Origin: Hamadaea sp013361475 | Lineage (GTDB): Bacteria > Actinomycetota > Actinomycetes > Mycobacteriales > Micromonosporaceae | Direction: 5' to 3' | DNA: 64,000 nucleotides | Assembly (NCBI RefSeq): GCF_040654195.1 | Contig: NZ_JBFAHM010000009.1 | Span: forward strand, 124,001 to 188,000 | In this document: in pieces, positions 9,310-16,682 of the stretch | How the letters are laid out: the number at the start of each line of letters is the position of its first letter | How positions within the stretch are numbered: the first letter of the stretch is position 1 | Notes under the pieces: model-generated | The model's input: only the letters and a program-made list of their open reading frames with translations | Database searches by the model: none | What the model was told of the DNA's origin: nothing | Made by a program: the position numbers and the translations under genes

Positions 9310-10545
9310 ATGATCGTCTGTGAGGCCTGCGGGATGCCGGACCCGTCAGGCGGTTCCTACTGCGTCAACCCGTCCTGCGGGGCCTTGCTGCCCCAACCGG
9401 CCCGGCCCGCGCCGCCCGTGGCCCCCGAGCCGCCACCCGCACCGGTCGCGCGCCGGCCCACGCCGCTGGAGACCTTCGGGCGGTGGACGGCCGGCCTGGT
9501 CACGGCCGCCGGCCGGAAGCTCACCGCCCGCGGAAAGCACGCCGCCATGGACGACAACGGTCCCTCGGCCCACGAATCCGCCATGGCCCCGGCCGAGCCT
9601 GAGAAGCCCGCCGACTCCGCGCAGCCTGCCGAACCCACGCAGCCCGCCGACTCCGCGAAGCCCGCCGAACCCACGCAGCCCGCCGACTCCGCGAAGCCCG
9701 CCGAACCCACGCAGCCCACCGACTCCGCGAAACCCACCGAACCCAAGCAGCCCACCGACTCCGTGAAGCCCGCCGAGCCTGAGACCGCCGGCGAGCCGAG
9801 CCCGACCGCTGTCGCGAAGCCCCGTCGAGCCGCAGCCGGCGTCGCGACCGCGGTGATCCAGCGCCTGAGCGCCGTCCCACCGAAGGCGAGCGCCGTTTCG
9901 CGGAGGCTTGCCGGCTCGTGGTCGCCACCGGACCGCCGCCGCTGGATGCCGGCCGTGGCGGTCGCGCTCCTCGCGGCGGTCGTCGCCGCCGGCGTGCTGG
10001 CCGCGTCGCGCGACACGAACACGCGCAACGCCGACCCGCCGATCCAGCCGGTCCCGGTCGGGAGCCCGTCGCCGTCGCCGACAGCGGCGTCACCGTCGCC
10101 GACCGTTGCGCCGACCGCTGCGAGCCCCGCGCCGTCGCGCACGGTCCGGCCGTCGGCCACCCGCAAACCGGCCACCCCGGCCGGCCCGCGCCCCACCAAG
10201 ACCACGTCGAAACCCACGACGAACACACCCAAGCCGAGCATCAGCGTGTACGCCCGGGGCAGGTGTGTCTGGTCGGAGGGACGCGGGTGGACCATCGAGG
10301 TCTCCGTGGCGGTGAGCAACGGCAGTGGCCTCTCCGCCACCGGTACGCACGGCTACGACCCGAACGTCGGCGGCAGCGGAACCTATTCGCTGTCGGGCAG
10401 CGGCACGTCCTTCTCCGGTGAGCTGCCCCCGAACCTCGGCGACAATCCGGAGCTGACCGGCTCGGTGGTGTCCTGGAGCGTGACCGTACGCCTGCGCGGC
10501 GGCGGAACGCTGACCGAGTCGGGATCCGTCGGCAATCCCTGCTGA
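9310..10545 (+). CDS. Zinc-ribbon, single-pass membrane protein of the ESX locus
   Basis: 411 aa from the ATG at 9310, which has GAGAGG 5 bases upstream (a GTG at 9304 is a weaker alternative). The N-terminus has a C4 zinc ribbon (CEACG, then CVNPSCG). A Pro/Glu/Ala/Lys-rich cytosolic linker holds five 12-residue repeats of the type PADSAKPAEPTQ. A transmembrane helix lies at about 211-233, followed by a Thr/Pro/Ser-rich stalk and a C-terminal extracytoplasmic domain of about 100 residues (from ISVYARGRC) with two Cys. This resembles a sensor or anchor linking a cytosolic zinc ribbon to an outer domain. It follows the WXG-type gene by 32 bases and probably ends the operon. Function is not known. 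Confidence 0.85.
   Translation: MIVCEACGMPDPSGGSYCVNPSCGALLPQPARPAPPVAPEPPPAPVARRPTPLETFGRWTAGLVTAAGRKLTARGKHAAMDDNGPSAHESAMAPAEPEKPADSAQPAEPTQPADSAKPAEPTQPADSAKPAEPTQPTDSAKPTEPKQPTDSVKPAEPETAGEPSPTAVAKPRRAAAGVATAVIQRLSAVPPKASAVSRRLAGSWSPPDRRRWMPAVAVALLAAVVAAGVLAASRDTNTRNADPPIQPVPVGSPSPSPTAASPSPTVAPTAASPAPSRTVRPSATRKPATPAGPRPTKTTSKPTTNTPKPSISVYARGRCVWSEGRGWTIEVSVAVSNGSGLSATGTHGYDPNVGGSGTYSLSGSGTSFSGELPPNLGDNPELTGSVVSWSVTVRLRGGGTLTESGSVGNPC
9607..9786 (+). repeat. Five tandem 36-bp coding repeats
   Basis: Five 36-bp units run in frame at 9607, 9643, 9679, 9715 and 9751, each coding for a 12-residue Pro/Ala/Asp/Ser/Lys/Glu unit. The first three are nearly identical and the last two diverge. 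The unit length keeps the frame, so copy-number change would lengthen or shorten the cytosolic linker without breaking the protein. Confidence 0.9.
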
Positions 10546-10600
10546 GCGGTGGCCGCCGGAGGGGCGACTGTCGCGCATGTAACAGTCTTGCCGTCGTATG

Positions 10601-10614
10601 TAGCATAAGTGCTA
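10601..10614. promoter_or_regulatory. Inverted repeat upstream of the ABC exporter operon
   Basis: TAGCA-taag-TGCTA is a perfect 5-bp dyad 37 bases before the GTG of the ABC ATPase, in AT-rich sequence that includes TTGCCG at 10588-10593. It could be an operator for the XRE regulator encoded in the same operon. This is inference from position only. Confidence 0.35.
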
Positions 10615-10650
10615 TCTTCGGTCGCAGACATCAGATGGGGAGGCGGAGCT

Positions 10651-11574
10651 GTGACCGATTCGCAGTACGCCCTGGAGGTCACCGACCTCCGGATGCGATA
10701 CGGGACGACCGACGTCCTGCGCGGCGTGACCTTCACGGCGCGGCCGGGTGAGGTCGTCGCCCTGCTCGGGCCGAACGGCGCGGGCAAGACCACCACGATC
10801 GAGATCCTCGAGGGCTTCCGGATGCGGTCCGCCGGCGACGTCCGCGTCCTCGGCGTCGACCCGGCCCGGGGCACCGAGAACTGGCGCGCCCGGCTCGGCA
10901 TCGTGCTCCAGAGCTGGCGCGATCACGGCAAGTGGAAGGTGCGGGAACTCCTCGCACACCTGCGGATGTACTACACGGCGTACGCGACGCCGGATCGCCG
11001 GGCGTGGGACACCGATGAGCTGATCGCGACGGTCGGCCTGACCGAGCACGCGCACAAGAAGGTCGGCCAGCTGTCCGGCGGGCAGCGCCGCCGCCTCGAC
11101 GTGGCGATCGGGATCGTCGGGCGGCCGGAGCTGCTGTTCCTCGACGAGCCGACGGCCGGTTTCGACCCGCAGGCCCGGCGCGAGTTCCACGAGCTGGTAC
11201 ATCGGCTGGCCGACATCGATCAGACCACCATCCTGCTGACCACGCACGACCTCGACGAGGCCGAGAAGCTCGCCGACCGGATCCTGATCCTGGCGGGCGG
11301 CGCCATCATCGCCGACGGCTCCGCCGACGAGCTGGCCCGCCGCATTCCGAGCGCCGCCGAGATCCGCTGGAGCCTCGACGGCGAGCGCTTCGTCCACTCG
11401 GCCGAGGACGCGACGGAGTTCGTCCACAAGCTCCTGGACCAGCACGGTTCGGCCGTCACCCACCTCGAGGTGCGCCGCGCCAGCCTGGAGGACACCTACA
11501 TGGCCCTCGTCCTGACACACGAGTCGGGCCAGACCACCACCGTTCCCTCCGCCTTCGAGAAGGTGCCCGCGTGA
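10651..11574 (+). CDS. ABC-2 type exporter ATP-binding protein
   Basis: 307 aa from the GTG at 10651, preceded by GGGGAGGCGGAG. The ABC domain is complete: Walker A GPNGAGKTTT, signature LSGGQ, Walker B LLFLDEP and a switch His in TTHDLDE. A C-terminal extension after about residue 225 is typical of DrrA/CcmA-like drug or antibiotic exporter ATPases. The stop overlaps the GTG of the permease (GTGA), indicating translational coupling. The operon continues with an XRE regulator and a methyltransferase. The substrate cannot be told from sequence. Confidence 0.93.
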   Translation: MTDSQYALEVTDLRMRYGTTDVLRGVTFTARPGEVVALLGPNGAGKTTTIEILEGFRMRSAGDVRVLGVDPARGTENWRARLGIVLQSWRDHGKWKVRELLAHLRMYYTAYATPDRRAWDTDELIATVGLTEHAHKKVGQLSGGQRRRLDVAIGIVGRPELLFLDEPTAGFDPQARREFHELVHRLADIDQTTILLTTHDLDEAEKLADRILILAGGAIIADGSADELARRIPSAAEIRWSLDGERFVHSAEDATEFVHKLLDQHGSAVTHLEVRRASLEDTYMALVLTHESGQTTTVPSAFEKVPA

Positions 11575-12425
11575 ACACAACCCTGTTGAGCGCCGCGAAG
11601 GCCGGGCTGGCCCGCGGCCGGATCGAGCTGAAGCACACCTTCTTGAACCCGCAGGACCTGTGGACCTACTTCTTCCCGGCGTTCGCACTGCTGATCACGA
11701 TGTTCTTCATGCGGGACGCGACCGTCCCCGGCACCAGTTTCTCGCTCGGCTCCCGGACGCTGCCCAGCGCGCTCGGGATGGGGATCGCGTTCGGCGGCCT
11801 GGTGACCATCGCAGCGTCGCTGACGGTCGAACGAGAGGACGGCACGCTGCTGCGGGCCAAGGCCGTGCCCAACGGCATGTTCGGCTACCTCGTCGGCAAG
11901 ATCGTCACGGTCACCGGCATCACCCTGCTGAGCCTGGCGATCCAGCTGATCCCGGCGGCCTTCATGCTCGACGGCCTGTCGGTGTCGGGCTTCCACACCT
12001 GGTTCACGCTAGCCTGGGTCGTGCTCCTCGGCCTGATCGCGACCATGCCGATCGGCGCGATCTTCGGGTCGATGCTGTCCAACCCGCAGAACATGGGCCT
12101 GATCATGCTGCCGATCATGGGGCTGATCGCCACCTCCGGGATCTTTTATCCGATCACGAACTTCCCGGCCTGGCTCCAGGGGATCGCGCAGGTGTTCCCG
12201 ATCTACTGGCTCGGCCTGGGCATGCGCTCGGCGCTGTTGCCGGACAGCATGGCAGCGGTCGAGTTCGGCGGATCGTGGCGGCATCTGGAGACGGTCGGCG
12301 TACTCGGCGCCTGGGCGGTCTTCGGGCTGATCGTCGCCCCGATCGTGCTGCGCCGCATGGCGCGCCGCGAATCCGGCTCGGCCGTCGAGGCCCGCCGGAC
12401 CCGGGCGATGCAGCGTACGCGGTGA
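11571..12425 (+). CDS. ABC-2 type exporter permease
   Basis: 284 aa with about six hydrophobic helices: the first after a basic N-terminus (at about 28-45), four between 60 and 200, and a last near 245-265, followed by a basic cytosolic tail. This matches DrrB-type ABC-2 permeases. The GTG start overlaps the stop of the ATPase gene by 4 bases, so the two subunits are made in step. It should form the membrane pore of an exporter for a hydrophobic or toxic compound. Confidence 0.9.
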   Translation: MNTTLLSAAKAGLARGRIELKHTFLNPQDLWTYFFPAFALLITMFFMRDATVPGTSFSLGSRTLPSALGMGIAFGGLVTIAASLTVEREDGTLLRAKAVPNGMFGYLVGKIVTVTGITLLSLAIQLIPAAFMLDGLSVSGFHTWFTLAWVVLLGLIATMPIGAIFGSMLSNPQNMGLIMLPIMGLIATSGIFYPITNFPAWLQGIAQVFPIYWLGLGMRSALLPDSMAAVEFGGSWRHLETVGVLGAWAVFGLIVAPIVLRRMARRESGSAVEARRTRAMQRTR

Positions 12426-12432
12426 CGAGTTC

Positions 12433-12681
12433 ATGACGAGCGGAGAGAAGCCGGGCGAGGTCGTCTACGACCGCATCGCGATGCTGCGCGCCGAGCGGGG
12501 CATCACGCGGCGGGAGCTGGCCGACGCGCTCGGCATCCACTACCAGACGGTGGGCTACCTGGAACGGGGCGAGTTCCGGCCCAGCCTGCACCTCGCACTG
12601 CGGATCGCGCAGTACTTCGAGGTGCCGGTGGAGGTCGTGTTCTCCCTGGAGCCGTTCCCCCGCCTCGGCAGCCCGTCATGA
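12433..12681 (+). CDS. Small XRE-family transcriptional regulator
   Basis: 82 aa, almost entirely a lambda-repressor-like helix-turn-helix: YDRIAMLRAERGITRRELADAL, then GIHYQTVGYLERG as the recognition region, then a helix of the type LHLALRIAQYFEVPVEVVF. It starts 7 bases after the permease stop and overlaps the methyltransferase start by 4 bases (ATGA). Such single-domain regulators often control their own operon; the dyad at 10601-10614 is a candidate target. Confidence 0.9.
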   Translation: MTSGEKPGEVVYDRIAMLRAERGITRRELADALGIHYQTVGYLERGEFRPSLHLALRIAQYFEVPVEVVFSLEPFPRLGSPS

Positions 12682-13334
12682 GCACGCGTCGCAGCTACCG
12701 GAGCACCCGTCACAGCTACGACACCGTCGCGGCCCGGTACGCCGCCGAGATCGACGACGAGCTGCAGGCCAAGCCGTGGGACCGGGCGCTGCTGGGCGCG
12801 TTCGCCGAGCAGACGCCGGGTGGGCCCGTCCTCGACGTGGGCTGCGGACCCGGGCATGTGTCGGCGTACTTGGCGGGGTGGGGGCTGGACGTCGTCGGGC
12901 TGGACCTGTCGACCGGCATGGGCGTGGTCGCCCGCCAGGCCACGTCGCTGCCCTTCGTCACGGCGGACATGACGGCGCTGCCGGTCCGGTCCGGTGCGAT
13001 CGCCGGCCTCGTCTGCCTCTACGCCGTCATCCATCTCGATCCGGCCGCCCGGGCCACGGCGTACGCCGAGTTCGCCCGGGTCCTCCAGCCCGGCGGCCTG
13101 GCGATGATCGCCTTCCACGTCGAGGACGACAACACCCGGATGGGCGGCCGTAAGACCGTCACCACCTGGTGGGAGCACGAGGTCGAGCTGACCTTCCACT
13201 ACCTCGACCCGGCTGCCGAGACACTCGCGCTCACCGCCGCGGGCTTCGAGCTGGTCGGCCGGTTCGATCGCGCTCCGCACCCGGGCACCGAGCACCAGAG
13301 CGACCGCTCCTATCTCCTGGTTCGCCGCCCCTGA
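12678..13334 (+). CDS. SAM-dependent methyltransferase (class I)
   Basis: 218 aa. Motif I is VLDVGCGPGHVSAYLA, with an acidic residue at the end of beta 2 (VVGLDLS), and motif II/III follows in the region of VCLYAVIHLDP and LQPGGLAMIAFH. This is the small-molecule Methyltransf_11/25 type. It is the last gene of the ABC-XRE operon, overlapping the regulator by 4 bases. A role in modifying the exported compound or giving resistance to it is possible but not shown. Confidence 0.9.
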   Translation: MSTRRSYRSTRHSYDTVAARYAAEIDDELQAKPWDRALLGAFAEQTPGGPVLDVGCGPGHVSAYLAGWGLDVVGLDLSTGMGVVARQATSLPFVTADMTALPVRSGAIAGLVCLYAVIHLDPAARATAYAEFARVLQPGGLAMIAFHVEDDNTRMGGRKTVTTWWEHEVELTFHYLDPAAETLALTAAGFELVGRFDRAPHPGTEHQSDRSYLLVRRP

Positions 13335-13378
13335 CGGCCGCTCGAAAGAATGGCACGAGAACAGGTTATGCGGAATTT

Positions 13379-13404
13379 CATAAGCCGACTTATGATCAGA
13401 TCAT
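13379..13404. promoter_or_regulatory. Overlapping operator and leaderless promoter of TA1
   Basis: CATAAG-ccga-CTTATG (13379-13394) is a perfect 6-bp dyad. A second perfect dyad, ATGATC-a-GATCAT, covers 13392-13404 and reaches into the start codon. The hexamer TATGAT at 13391-13396 is a good -10 box lying 6 bases before the ATG at 13403, with no ribosome site between. This is the usual layout for autoregulation of a toxin-antitoxin operon read from a leaderless mRNA. Confidence 0.65.
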
Positions 13405-13639
13405 GACGACGACCGCTGACGGTGCTACTGGTCGCGACCTCACCAGCATCGGGGTGCCCCGCTTTGTTCGCGACGAGCTCGCTGAACTCGCCAAGGCCAA
13501 CGGCCGGGCAATCTGGGAGGAGATCGCGACGCTCCTGGAGGCCCGCCGGGTCCGCAATGCCCTTCGCCGGGATGCCGAGGTCATCAAGTCGCTGTCACCC
13601 GAACAGCTCGCCGCCCACACATCGCCGAGTGCGGGGTGA
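13403..13639 (+). CDS. Antitoxin of TA1, ribbon-helix-helix-like
   Basis: 78 aa. The segment SIGVPRFVRDELAELAKANG resembles a short beta strand and helix of a ribbon-helix-helix DNA-binding antitoxin, and the charged C-terminal half would bind the toxin. The ATG at 13403 was chosen because longer in-frame starts run back into the methyltransferase gene and because a -10 box and two dyads sit directly before it. The stop overlaps the toxin GTG by 4 bases. Family placement is by size, fold pattern and context. Confidence 0.75.
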   Translation: MTTTADGATGRDLTSIGVPRFVRDELAELAKANGRAIWEEIATLLEARRVRNALRRDAEVIKSLSPEQLAAHTSPSAG

Positions 13640-13944
13640 CCGCCGAGATCGTCCGGGGTGGCCTGTACCGGCGTGCCGACGTCTCGCATCCAGCCATCGT
13701 GTGCGTCGTGTCCAACGGCTCCATGCACCACGCGAGTCCGCATGTGTACGTCGTCCCGGTCCACCCGCTCCCAGACGACGAAGTGAACCCCCTCGCCAAC
13801 GACATCGCCGAACCAGTCCGCGGGCACCTGACGCCCACGCAGATGTATTGGCTTCCGCAGAGCGCACTGGGCGAGTACCTGGGGACCGTTGACGCGAAAG
13901 TACTCGCGGGCGTCGTTCGCGTGGTCGTGGCGTGCATCAGCTGA
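13636..13944 (+). CDS. Toxin of TA1, MazF/PemK-like
   Basis: 102 aa starting at a GTG that overlaps the antitoxin stop (GTGA). The N-terminus EIVRGGLYRRADVSHPAIVCVVSN has the beta-strand pattern of the CcdB/PemK barrel (RG.IY, then P.VVVS), and VVPVHPLP and HLTPTQMYWLP follow the family order. MazF-type toxins cut RNA. I did not find a second clear signature, so another small-barrel toxin family is possible. Order, overlap and size strongly support a toxin-antitoxin pair. Confidence 0.72.
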   Translation: MTAEIVRGGLYRRADVSHPAIVCVVSNGSMHHASPHVYVVPVHPLPDDEVNPLANDIAEPVRGHLTPTQMYWLPQSALGEYLGTVDAKVLAGVVRVVVACIS

Positions 13945-13953
13945 CCCAGCGCG

Positions 13954-14009
13954 GTTGATCTTGGCGAGAAAAGGTCGCCCAGGCACACCCGAAACTCGCC
14001 AAGATCAAC
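13954..14009. repeat. Perfect 15-bp inverted repeat, 26-nt loop
   Basis: GTTGATCTTGGCGAG at 13954-13968 is exactly complementary to 13995-14009. It fills the gap between the TA1 toxin and the FmdB-like gene. It could act as a transcription stop for TA1, but no T-run follows, and it may instead be a mobile palindromic repeat. Confidence 0.85.
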
Positions 14010-14045
14010 ACTGGGGCACGGCTTCGGGCCGGTTAGAATTCCGGC

Positions 14046-14252
14046 ATGCCCCGGTATGAATTCCGCTGCCGCGCCTGCGGCGACACGTTCGAGGTCGAGC
14101 GTCCGATGAGCGAGGCGTCGCAACCCGCCGCCTGCCCGGAGGGCCACGAGGACACCGTCAAGCTGCTCACCACAGCCAATGTCGTCAAGGTCGGCTCGCC
14201 CCAGCAGGGCGGCGGCGGAGGCGGTTGCTGCGGCGGAGGCTGCTGCGGTTAG
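14046..14252 (+). CDS. FmdB-family putative zinc-ribbon protein
   Basis: 68 aa. MPRYEFRCRACGDTFEV is the signature of the FmdB/CxxC_CXXC_SSSS family: a first CxxC pair, then a single CPEGH in place of the usual second pair, and a glycine-rich tail ending in CCGGGCC. The family is thought to bind zinc and may act in regulation; its role is poorly known. A TAGAAT box at 14034-14039 lies 6 bases before the ATG with no ribosome site, so the mRNA is probably leaderless. It converges on the GNAT gene, overlapping it by 4 bases. Confidence 0.88.
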   Translation: MPRYEFRCRACGDTFEVERPMSEASQPAACPEGHEDTVKLLTTANVVKVGSPQQGGGGGGCCGGGCCG

Positions 14253-15004
14253 ATCCGGGCGCACCGGGCGCCGATGACGCGTACGTCCTCGGTGAAGCCC
14301 AGCCCCGCATAACAGCGGATCGCCGGGGTGTTCGCGACGTCCACGGTCAGCCCGACGACGTCGACCGCCCCGCTGAACCGTGCGCACAGGGCCGAGGTCA
14401 CGGCGGCGGCCAGTCCTTGCCGGCGATGCGCCGGGTGCGTCGCGATGTTGCCCAGCACCGCGACCCGCTCCGTGGCCGACCAGGTGTGCGTACCGCCCAT
14501 GGCGACCAGCTCGCCGTCGCGCCGGACGCCCAGGTAGGGACCGGCCCGCAGCATCTCCGGCTCGAAGAACCCGCCGTCGGGGTTCGCGGCCTGCTGCAAG
14601 GCTTGGATCTCCGCGAGGTCCGCGGTCCCGATCGCCACGACGTCTTCTCGCGCTGTGTGCGCCGGTTTCACCGACATGTACGCGAGGATGCCGTGCACGT
14701 CGAGGGTGAAGTGCGGGCGCAGCGACTCGGCGGCCTCCTCGGACAGGTGGCCGTAAAACCGGTCGGGCAGCTCCGCCAGGAACGCAGTGACCAGCGAGCC
14801 CATCGACGACGTGGACGGATCGGCGACGGCCAGCAGGACCGGGGTCTGCAGACCCGTGTAGAGCAACAGCGTCTGGCCCCACCCGTGCACGAAGCGCGTG
14901 TGCGGCCAGAACGCGTCGTCGAGGTCGCCGATGGCCAGCAGGTGCCGGCCCGGATGCCGGGTCAGCAGTGCGCGTACCTCGTCGCGGTCGGCGACGACCT
15001 GCAT
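14249..15004 (-). CDS. GNAT-family N-acetyltransferase
   Basis: 251 aa. The C-terminal half carries the acetyl-CoA binding pattern VLGNIATHPAHRRQGLAAAVTSAL and a late GLTVDVANTPAIRCYAGLGF, typical of GNAT enzymes. The N-terminal 110 residues form a separate, possibly substrate-binding domain. The ATG at 15004 lies 2 bases after the asd stop, so it is probably co-transcribed with and coupled to asd. A longer frame reaching 16039 is only an open reading frame through asd in another phase. Substrate unknown. Confidence 0.88.
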   Translation of the reverse strand: MQVVADRDEVRALLTRHPGRHLLAIGDLDDAFWPHTRFVHGWGQTLLLYTGLQTPVLLAVADPSTSSMGSLVTAFLAELPDRFYGHLSEEAAESLRPHFTLDVHGILAYMSVKPAHTAREDVVAIGTADLAEIQALQQAANPDGGFFEPEMLRAGPYLGVRRDGELVAMGGTHTWSATERVAVLGNIATHPAHRRQGLAAAVTSALCARFSGAVDVVGLTVDVANTPAIRCYAGLGFTEDVRVIGARCARI

Positions 15005-15006
15005 GG

Positions 15007-16032
15007 TCAGCGGAGCTCGGCCGCGACCAGCTCGGCGATCTGCACCGCGTTGAGCGCCGCGCCCTTGCGCAGGTTGTCGCTGGAGCAGAAGAACGCGATC
15101 CCGTGGTCGACGGTCTCGTCGGCGCGGATCCGGCCGACGAAGGTCGGGTCCTGCCCGGCCGCCTGCAACGGGGTCGGCACGTCGGTGAGCACCACGCCGG
15201 GGGCGTCGGCCAGCAGTTCCTTGGCCCGCTGCGGCGACAGCGGCCGGGCGAACCGAGCGTGCACCTGCAGCGAGTGCCCGGTGAACACCGGCACGCGTAC
15301 GCAGGTGCCGGACACCTTCAGGTCCGGGATCTCCAGGATCTTGCGGCTCTCGTTGCGGAGCTTCTGCTCCTCGTCGGTCTCCTCGAGCCCGTCGTCGACG
15401 AGCGCGCCCGCGTAGGGCAGCACGTTGAAGGCGATCGGCCGGACGTACTTCTGCGGCGCCGGGAACTGCACGGCCGCGCCATCGTGGGTGAGTTCCGTCG
15501 CGCGTTCGGCCACTGCGCGTACCTGGTGGTCGAGTTCGGCGACCCCCTCCAAGCCGGAGCCGGAGACGGCCTGGTAGGTCGCGGTGACCAGGCTGATCAG
15601 CCCGGCCTCGACGTGGAGCGGCTTGAGCGCGGGCATCGCGGCCATGGTGGTGCAGTTGGGGTTGGCGATGATGCCCTTGGGGCGATCGGCGGCCGCGTGC
15701 GGGTTGACCTCGGAGACGACCAGCGGGACCTGAGGGTCCATCCGCCAGCCCGACGAGTTGTCGATGACCACGGCGCCGGCCGCGGCGACCCTGGGCGCGA
15801 GCGCGAGCGACGTGGTCTTGCCGGCCGAGAACAGGACGATGTCCAGCCCGGTGTAGTCGGCGGTCGCGGCGTCCTCGACGACGACCTCGCCGTCGGCCCA
15901 CGGCAGCTTCTTGCCGGCCGACCGCGCCGAGGCGAAGAGCCGGAGCTCGTCGACGGGGAACTTGCGCTCCGCGAGGATGCGGCGCATGACGCCGCCCACC
16001 TGGCCGGTCGCGCCCACGATGCCGATCTTCAT
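15007..16032 (-). CDS. asd: Aspartate-semialdehyde dehydrogenase
   Basis: 341 aa, the usual length. The N-terminal Rossmann motif is GIVGATGQVGGVM, and the catalytic Cys is C127 in NPNCTTM. The enzyme makes aspartate semialdehyde from aspartyl phosphate with NADPH, a shared step to lysine, diaminopimelate, threonine and methionine. In many actinobacteria asd follows the aspartate kinase gene; here the next upstream gene in the same direction is the DUF305 lipoprotein, so asd stands apart from its usual partner in this window. Confidence 0.96.
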   Translation of the reverse strand: MKIGIVGATGQVGGVMRRILAERKFPVDELRLFASARSAGKKLPWADGEVVVEDAATADYTGLDIVLFSAGKTTSLALAPRVAAAGAVVIDNSSGWRMDPQVPLVVSEVNPHAAADRPKGIIANPNCTTMAAMPALKPLHVEAGLISLVTATYQAVSGSGLEGVAELDHQVRAVAERATELTHDGAAVQFPAPQKYVRPIAFNVLPYAGALVDDGLEETDEEQKLRNESRKILEIPDLKVSGTCVRVPVFTGHSLQVHARFARPLSPQRAKELLADAPGVVLTDVPTPLQAAGQDPTFVGRIRADETVDHGIAFFCSSDNLRKGAALNAVQIAELVAAELR

Positions 16033-16106
16033 GGCACACAGCCTACCGAGGTCGTCCCGAAGATCGGCAGTAGCGTTCCCACCAGGTGGGCGTCGCTCGC
16101 GTCACG

Positions 16107-16682
16107 TCATTGCGCGAGCGTCAGCATGTACGCCACCTGCGCCCGCCGGGAGTCGGTGACCCGTTGGGCGAGCGCCTTGACCTCCGTGTTGACCCCACCG
16201 GCCAGATCCGCCCGAGCCGCCTCGACCATGCCGTGCTGCTGGCCGATCAACATGGTCAAGAACGCCTTGTCGAACTTGTCGGCCGGAGTCTTCGTCAGCG
16301 TCGCCAGCTCGGTCTTCCCGTCGCCGGGCAGCCCGCCGTGGTCGGCGTGCAGGACGGCGTCGGTGGCCGGTTCGGTCGGCTGGTTCCACTCCTGCAACCA
16401 GGCCAGGATCTTCTTCTGCTCGTCCGCCTCGGTGACCGAGATCGCCGCGGCGAGCTGCTTGACCTCGGCCCGGCTCGCCCGTTGGGCGGCCAGCGCGGTC
16501 AGCTTCTCGCTGGGGTTGTGGTAGGCGACCATCATCTGTAGGAACATCACGTCGGCGTCGTTGAACCCGGTCGCGGCGGGCGGAGCCGACGGGGCGCCGC
16601 CGCAGCCGGACAGCGCCAGCACGAGGGCGGTCGCAGCCCCGGCCAGAAGGCCGAGACCGCGACCGAAGGAGCGAGCGTTCAC
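16107..16682 (-). CDS. DUF305 lipoprotein, probable copper-binding
   Basis: 191 aa from a GTG inside a TAGTG overlap with the AA10 stop codon, with AAGGTG upstream. The signal peptide ends in a lipobox, LALSGC, so the protein should be membrane-anchored outside the cell. The two DUF305 motif regions are present in variant form: FLQMMVAYHNPSEKL and MLIGQQHGMVEAA, keeping Met and His residues that in characterised DUF305 proteins such as cyanobacterial CopM bind copper. Translational coupling to a copper-dependent oxygenase suggests copper supply to it. That link is my inference. Confidence 0.88.
   Translation of the reverse strand: MNARSFGRGLGLLAGAATALVLALSGCGGAPSAPPAATGFNDADVMFLQMMVAYHNPSEKLTALAAQRASRAEVKQLAAAISVTEADEQKKILAWLQEWNQPTEPATDAVLHADHGGLPGDGKTELATLTKTPADKFDKAFLTMLIGQQHGMVEAARADLAGGVNTEVKALAQRVTDSRRAQVAYMLTLAQ

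Noticed and set aside
14249..16039. Apparent 596-aa fusion of GNAT with an N-terminal extension
   Set aside because: The extension is another frame of asd and Arg-rich; asd has its own complete frame, and the GNAT has a proper start 2 bases after asd.
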